A stretch of DNA of 9,819 bases, from positions 1 through 9,819 of the forward strand of contig CACXFZ010000120.1 of the NCBI GenBank assembly GCA_902767025.1, in the 5' to 3' direction. The stretch comes from an uncultured Coriobacteriaceae bacterium (lineage in GTDB: Bacteria; Actinomycetota; Coriobacteriia; Coriobacteriales; Eggerthellaceae). This document shows positions 6,983-9,819 of the stretch, piece after piece; position 1 is the stretch's first letter, and every line of letters starts with the position of its first letter. A model generated the notes under the pieces. The model did not search any database. It saw only the letters and a list, made by a program, of their open reading frames with translations, and had not been told where the DNA came from. A program made the translations under genes and the position numbers.

Positions 6983-7768
6983 ATGGCCAAAGAAGTTGCA
7001 CAGAGCAAATCGCTGAAACACAACCTGTTCATCCTGCGCACGCTGGTGAGCAAGGACTTCAAACTCAAGTACCGCCGCAGCGTGCTGGGCGTGCTGTGGA
7101 GCGTGCTCAACCCGTTGCTGATGATGATCGTGCTCACCGCCGTGTTCAGCTACATGTTCAAGTTCGACATCGAGAACTTCCCGCTGTACCTGATCTTGGG
7201 AAACATCCTGTTCACGATGATGGCGAACTCCACCACCTCGGCGATGATGTCGATCATCGAGGCGGCGCCGCTGATCAAGAAGGTGCGCGTGGAAAAGATC
7301 ATCTTCCCGCTCGAGAAGGTGCTGTTCGAGCTGGTGAACTTCGCCATCTCGCTGATCGCGGTGGTGTGCGTGCTGGTGTACTTCCAGATCCTGCCCTCGC
7401 CGCTGCTGCTGTTCATGCCGCTGCTTCTGGTGTACGTGGTCATCTTCTGCCTGGGGCTGGGTCTGATCCTGTCTTCGATCGCCGTGTTCTTCCGCGACAC
7501 GGTGTACCTGTGGGGCGTGGTCATCACGGCATGGACCTACGCCACGCCGCTGTTCTACCCGGTGAGCATGCTCGCCGACTGGATGAAGGTGGCCATGGAG
7601 TTCAACCCGATGTACCACTACGTCACGTACTTCCGCGACATCGCCATGTGGAACATCATGCCGTCGCTGAACGAAAACCTCATCTGCTTGGGCATGGCGC
7701 TGATCACGCTGCTGGTGGGCATCTTCGTGTTCCGCAAGCTCGAGCGCAAGTTCATCCTGTACGTGTAG
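6983..7768 (+). CDS. wzm: ABC-2 polysaccharide/teichoic-acid export permease (Wzm/TagG family)
   Basis: A 261-residue integral membrane subunit, which as a dimer forms the channel for lipid-linked glycan export. The cytoplasmic N-terminus ends with the family signature DFKLKYRRSVLGVLWSVLNP (25-44). About six hydrophobic spans follow, near residues 34-58, 67-90, 111-135, 139-168, 173-195 and 233-252. The loop KKVRVEKIIFPLEKV between spans 2 and 3 is typical of the family. It starts 54 nt after the fused glycosyltransferase. The ribosome site is weak: the only purine-rich stretch (GGGAAAGAAAGGG, 6952-6964) ends 18 nt before the ATG, further than usual. No alternative in-frame start lies in the gap. 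The ATPase follows 10 nt later. The transported substrate is inferred from the neighbouring sugar genes. Confidence 0.94.
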   Translation: MAKEVAQSKSLKHNLFILRTLVSKDFKLKYRRSVLGVLWSVLNPLLMMIVLTAVFSYMFKFDIENFPLYLILGNILFTMMANSTTSAMMSIIEAAPLIKKVRVEKIIFPLEKVLFELVNFAISLIAVVCVLVYFQILPSPLLLFMPLLLVYVVIFCLGLGLILSSIAVFFRDTVYLWGVVITAWTYATPLFYPVSMLADWMKVAMEFNPMYHYVTYFRDIAMWNIMPSLNENLICLGMALITLLVGIFVFRKLERKFILYV

Positions 7769-7778
7769 GCGGTGTGGC

Positions 7779-8621
7779 GTGGCTGATTCTCCAAGCATCG
7801 AGCAGAAGGAACTGGAAGACGCTATCCTGGCGGCGACCGGGCACGTGGACGGCGTGATCGAAGGCGGCACCATCGCCCGCGGCGAGCCGGTGATCACCGT
7901 CGACCACGTGGGCATGGTGTTCAACATCGCCAACGAGCAGCTGACCAACCTGAAGGAGTACTTCATCAAGATCCTGCGCCGCGAGCTGTTCTTCCGCGAG
8001 TTCACGGCGCTGCAGGATATCAACATCACCATCAACAAGGGCGACCAGTACGGCATCGTGGGCACGAACGGATCGGGCAAGTCCACGCTGCTGAAGATCA
8101 TCGCCGGCGTGCTCGAGCCTTCGCGCGGCACATGCACGGTGCGCGGCACCATCGCCCCGCTGATCGAGCTGGGCGCGGGTTTCGACGCCGAGCTCACCGC
8201 GCGCGAGAACATCTACCTGAACGGGTCGCTTCTGGGCTACAGCCGCGAGTTCATCGACGAGATGTTCGACGACATCGTGGCCTTCGCCGAAATAGGGGAC
8301 TTCATCGACATGCCGTTGAAGAACTACTCCAGCGGCATGGTGGCGCGCATCGCGTTTTCGATCGCGACGGCCACCACGCCCGACATCCTGATCGTGGACG
8401 AGGCGCTGTCGGTGGGCGACTTCCTGTTCCAGAAGAAGTGCGAGGACCGCATCAACGCGATGGTCAACGACGCCGGCACCACGCTGCTGTTCGTGTCGCA
8501 CAGCATCGACCAGGTAGAGACGCTGTGCAACAAGGCGCTGTGGATCGAAAAGGGCGAGCAGCGCATGGCGGGCGACGTGGCCGACGTGTGCGAGGCCTAC
8601 CGCGCGCTGGGCTCCGAATAG
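7779..8621 (+). CDS. wzt: ABC polysaccharide/teichoic-acid exporter ATPase (Wzt/TagH family)
   Basis: A 280-residue cytoplasmic ATPase that powers the permease encoded just upstream. Visible motifs: Walker A GTNGSGKST (95-103), ABC signature YSSGM (183-187), Walker B ILIVDE (203-208) and the switch histidine in VSHS (His241). The segment FNIANEQLTNLKEYFIKILR before Walker A is typical of the glycan-export ATPases. The protein ends soon after the nucleotide-binding fold, so it lacks the C-terminal carbohydrate-recognition domain of the longer Wzt proteins (about 400 residues or more). It does have an acidic N-terminal extension of about 35 residues before the fold (ITVDHVGMVF). Translation starts at GTG 7779, with AGGCGG (7767-7772) 6 nt upstream. 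The first base of that site is in the stop codon of the permease gene, which points to coupled expression. Confidence 0.94.
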   Translation: MADSPSIEQKELEDAILAATGHVDGVIEGGTIARGEPVITVDHVGMVFNIANEQLTNLKEYFIKILRRELFFREFTALQDINITINKGDQYGIVGTNGSGKSTLLKIIAGVLEPSRGTCTVRGTIAPLIELGAGFDAELTARENIYLNGSLLGYSREFIDEMFDDIVAFAEIGDFIDMPLKNYSSGMVARIAFSIATATTPDILIVDEALSVGDFLFQKKCEDRINAMVNDAGTTLLFVSHSIDQVETLCNKALWIEKGEQRMAGDVADVCEAYRALGSE

Positions 8622-8630
8622 GGGGCGCGG

Positions 8631-9182
8631 ATGAACGAGCTGTTCGCGAACGACGCCGCCGTCAACGACCTGCTGATCCTGGTAGATGGGCGCGACGAGG
8701 AAATCGGGCAGGCCACCAAGGAGCAGGCGCACACGCAGGGCCTGCTGCACCGGGCGTTTTCCGTTGTCCTGCGCCGCGAAGACGGGCAGGGCCGCCAGAT
8801 CCTGCTTGCGCAGCGGGCGCAGGGCAAGTACCACTCGTCGGGCCTGTGGGCGAACTCCTGCTGTTCGCATCCGCGTGCGGGCGAGCAGGTGCTGGATGCG
8901 GCCTACCGCCGCGTTCCCGAGGAGCTGGGATGCCAGGCGCGCGACCTGCGCGAGATCGCAGGGTTCATCTACCGCGCCGAGTTCGACAACGGGTTGTGCG
9001 AATACGAGTACGACCACGTGCTGGTGGGGGAATGCGTCGGCACGCCCGATCCCGACCCGTCGGAGGTGGGGGACGTGCGCTGGGTGAGCGAGCAGGACCT
9101 TGCAGCCGAGCTTGCCGCCCACCCCGAGCGCTTCTCGGCCTGGGCGTTCACCGTGCTTTCTCTGGTGCTGGCCCAGGACTAG
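8631..9182 (+). CDS. idi: Isopentenyl-diphosphate delta-isomerase, type I (Nudix fold)
   Basis: This cytosolic metal-dependent enzyme interconverts isopentenyl and dimethylallyl diphosphate, feeding polyprenyl synthesis including the undecaprenyl-type glycan carrier. The 183-residue product is the length of bacterial type I enzymes. It shows AHTQGLLHRAFS with metal-ligand-type His34 and His40, the active-site segment NSCCSHPRAGE with catalytic-type Cys78 and His80, the Nudix-like helix AAYRRVPEELG, and EYEYDHVL with Glu124 and Glu126, which match the acidic pair of the E. coli enzyme. DVRWVS and FSAWAF close the fold. The start at 8631 has AGGGGG (8620-8625) 5 nt upstream. The gene begins 9 nt after the ATPase stop, so it is very probably the last gene of the glycan operon. 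The linkage to a glycan exporter suggests carrier-lipid supply, but that role is inference. Confidence 0.95.
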   Translation: MNELFANDAAVNDLLILVDGRDEEIGQATKEQAHTQGLLHRAFSVVLRREDGQGRQILLAQRAQGKYHSSGLWANSCCSHPRAGEQVLDAAYRRVPEELGCQARDLREIAGFIYRAEFDNGLCEYEYDHVLVGECVGTPDPDPSEVGDVRWVSEQDLAAELAAHPERFSAWAFTVLSLVLAQD

Positions 9183-9201
9183 TTCTCACGTTCATCGTTG
9201 T

Positions 9202-9221
9202 TGCGCGTTGCCGCACGCGCG
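9202..9221. terminator. Candidate terminator hairpin between convergent genes
   Basis: A short inverted repeat, TGCGCG (9202-9207) and CGCGCG (9216-9221), can fold with an 8-nt loop in the 41-nt gap between idi and the convergent gene. It has one wobble pair and no run of T on either strand, so evidence for intrinsic termination is weak. It is listed because the convergent arrangement makes a terminator here likely. Confidence 0.25.
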
Positions 9222-9223
9222 GC

Positions 9224-9640
9224 CTACACGCGCTTCCATCGCAGGTCGACCCGGCTGTTGGCCTCAAGCCCCGAGCCGTCCAAATCGGGCACGGGCACCA
9301 CGCGCTTGTGGGTGTCGAGCGCCCCGGCCCACACCGGCATGGGGGTGGGCTCCAACCGCATCACGACGTCGGCGTGCTCGAAGCGCAGCACGGCAAGGTC
9401 GGGGGCGTGCCACGCGTTTGCCGCGTCGTCCCACAGGCGGTAGTTCTCCAGCACGATGTCGTCGTCGGCTATCAGGTCCAGGTTTATCGGCGAGGCGCCC
9501 TGGAAGGACAGCGACAGCACCAGGCGGCCCTCCAGGTACACCGGCCCGTTCGAGGCGGTGGGGCCGTCGGGGACCGTGTCCGCGTACGCCGTGCTGCCGA
9601 AATGCACCTGCGCGCTGCTGCGTTTCAATGTCTGCTCCAT
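9224..9640 (-). CDS. Hypothetical protein, 138 residues, predicted beta-rich
   Basis: I do not recognise this family. The product begins MEQTLKRSSAQVHFGSTAYA. It is acidic, soluble-looking and rich in beta-type alternating stretches (GPVYLEGRLVLSLSFQG, DIVLENYRLWDD, LAVLRFEHADVVMRLEP), with no signal peptide, membrane span or cysteines. A small beta-barrel or sandwich domain is plausible. The ATG at 9640 is chosen because AAAGGAG lies 8 nt upstream on the minus strand. A GTG at 9649 in the same frame would overlap that site and is less likely. It is convergent with idi and so not part of the glycan operon. The ribosome site and codon use like its neighbours support a real gene. Function is not known. 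Confidence 0.72.
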   Translation of the reverse strand: MEQTLKRSSAQVHFGSTAYADTVPDGPTASNGPVYLEGRLVLSLSFQGASPINLDLIADDDIVLENYRLWDDAANAWHAPDLAVLRFEHADVVMRLEPTPMPVWAGALDTHKRVVPVPDLDGSGLEANSRVDLRWKRV

Positions 9641-9734
9641 CTGGCCCACTCCTTTCCTCGTTGTTCTTTGGCCGTGCAGCCAGGCTACCAGCTTGCCCGT
9701 TGCAGCAAGTACTGGCCATGGGACAGGTGCTGGG

Positions 9735-9765
9735 GCAGGTAGTCCGACCCATTTGCTCTACCTGC
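9735..9765. promoter_or_regulatory. 8-bp perfect inverted repeat, possible operator
   Basis: GCAGGTAG (9735-9742) and CTACCTGC (9758-9765) are perfect inverted arms separated by 15 nt, in non-coding DNA about 95-125 bp upstream of the minus-strand gene starting at 9640. No T tract follows on either strand, so a terminator is unlikely. A dimeric regulator's site, for this gene or for one beyond the right edge, is possible. A second CAGGT at 9724-9728 stands 12 bp from the one in the left arm. Confidence 0.4.
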
Positions 9766-9785
9766 AATAATTGACCAGCGATCAG

Positions 9786-9819
9786 GGCAGAACGGGAACC
9801 GAGGCCCGTTTTGGCACGA
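9786..9819. repeat. Dispersed repeat motif, inverted pair with hairpin potential (copies C and D)
   Basis: GGCAGAACGGG (9786-9796) is identical to the reverse complement of 183-193. GGCCCGTTTTGGCACGA (9803-9819) matches 181-197 at 15 of 17 positions. The two face each other and can form a 9-bp stem (9788-9796 with 9805-9813, one G-T pair) with an 8-nt loop. The right-hand copy is cut by the window edge, so its full extent is unknown. Confidence 0.5.

Larger units (their letters stand above)
9641..9819. other. Non-coding right end
   Basis: This 179-bp stretch holds no supported gene. It contains the ribosome site of the minus-strand gene (about 9649-9655), the dyad at 9735-9765, and the repeat motifs at 9786-9819. 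A TTGACC at 9771-9776 resembles a -35 hexamer, but no -10 stands at the right distance (9794-9799 reads GGGAAC). Confidence 0.5.

Noticed and set aside
4403..8212. A 1269-codon open frame on the minus strand
   Set aside because: It lies wholly opposite well-supported genes. Its product is dominated by His, Val, Arg and Gln, as expected from the reverse complement of GAC/GTG/GCC-rich codons. It has no domain pattern and no ribosome site.
7752..9122. Minus-strand frame opposite the ATPase and idi
   Set aside because: Shadow frame; both plus-strand genes have complete motifs and ribosome sites.
9771..9799. Rightward promoter starting with TTGACC
   Set aside because: No -10-like hexamer at 16-18 bp spacing (GGGAAC at 9794-9799).
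9788..9813. Intrinsic terminator at the right end
   Set aside because: The stem is reasonable, but the T bases are inside the stem and no T tract follows, so it is better described as part of the repeat motif.
1..9819. tRNA, rRNA or insertion-sequence genes
   Set aside because: I saw no cloverleaf-like or rRNA-like segment, no transposase motif and no terminal inverted repeats with target duplications.

Overview
The window is a G+C-rich bacterial chromosome segment. Genes are closely packed with overlapping stops and starts, clear Shine-Dalgarno sites and a strong GAC/GTG/GCC/CTG codon preference. This composition, together with the mix of actinobacterial- and firmicute-like cell-surface genes, suggests a high-GC Gram-positive bacterium, perhaps a gut coriobacterium of the Eggerthellaceae. 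That assignment is an inference from style, not from a marker gene.

Layout: (1) positions 1-80 hold the first 26 codons of a minus-strand gene for an exported or membrane-anchored protein, with its ribosome site and a promoter-like -10. (2) Positions 81-413 are a non-coding divergent control region with a 28-nt near-perfect direct repeat, further copies of a short repeated motif, and a perfect TATAAT box ahead of the main operon. (3) Positions 414-9182 are seven plus-strand genes in tight order: UDP-galactopyranose mutase (glf), a GT-B glycosyltransferase with an extra N-terminal domain, UDP-GlcNAc 2-epimerase (wecB/mnaA type), an 822-residue fusion of two glycosyltransferases, an ABC-2 polysaccharide export permease, its ATPase, and a type I isopentenyl-diphosphate isomerase (idi). 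The only sizeable gap, 3178-3359, contains a GC-rich hairpin. (4) Positions 9224-9640 hold a convergent minus-strand gene for a 138-residue protein I do not recognise. (5) Positions 9641-9819 are non-coding, with an 8-bp dyad and two further copies of the repeated motif at the window edge.

How the genes probably work together: Glf makes UDP-galactofuranose, and the epimerase makes UDP-ManNAc. Three glycosyltransferase domains on two polypeptides could build a Galf- and/or ManNAc-containing glycan on a lipid carrier. The Wzm/Wzt (TagGH-like) transporter would carry the finished lipid-linked glycan across the membrane, and Idi would help supply C5 units for the polyprenyl carrier. Enzyme families are assigned with high confidence. 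The identity of the polymer and the acceptor specificities are inference. No initiating phosphoglycosyltransferase, flippase/polymerase pair or cell-wall ligase is present in the window.
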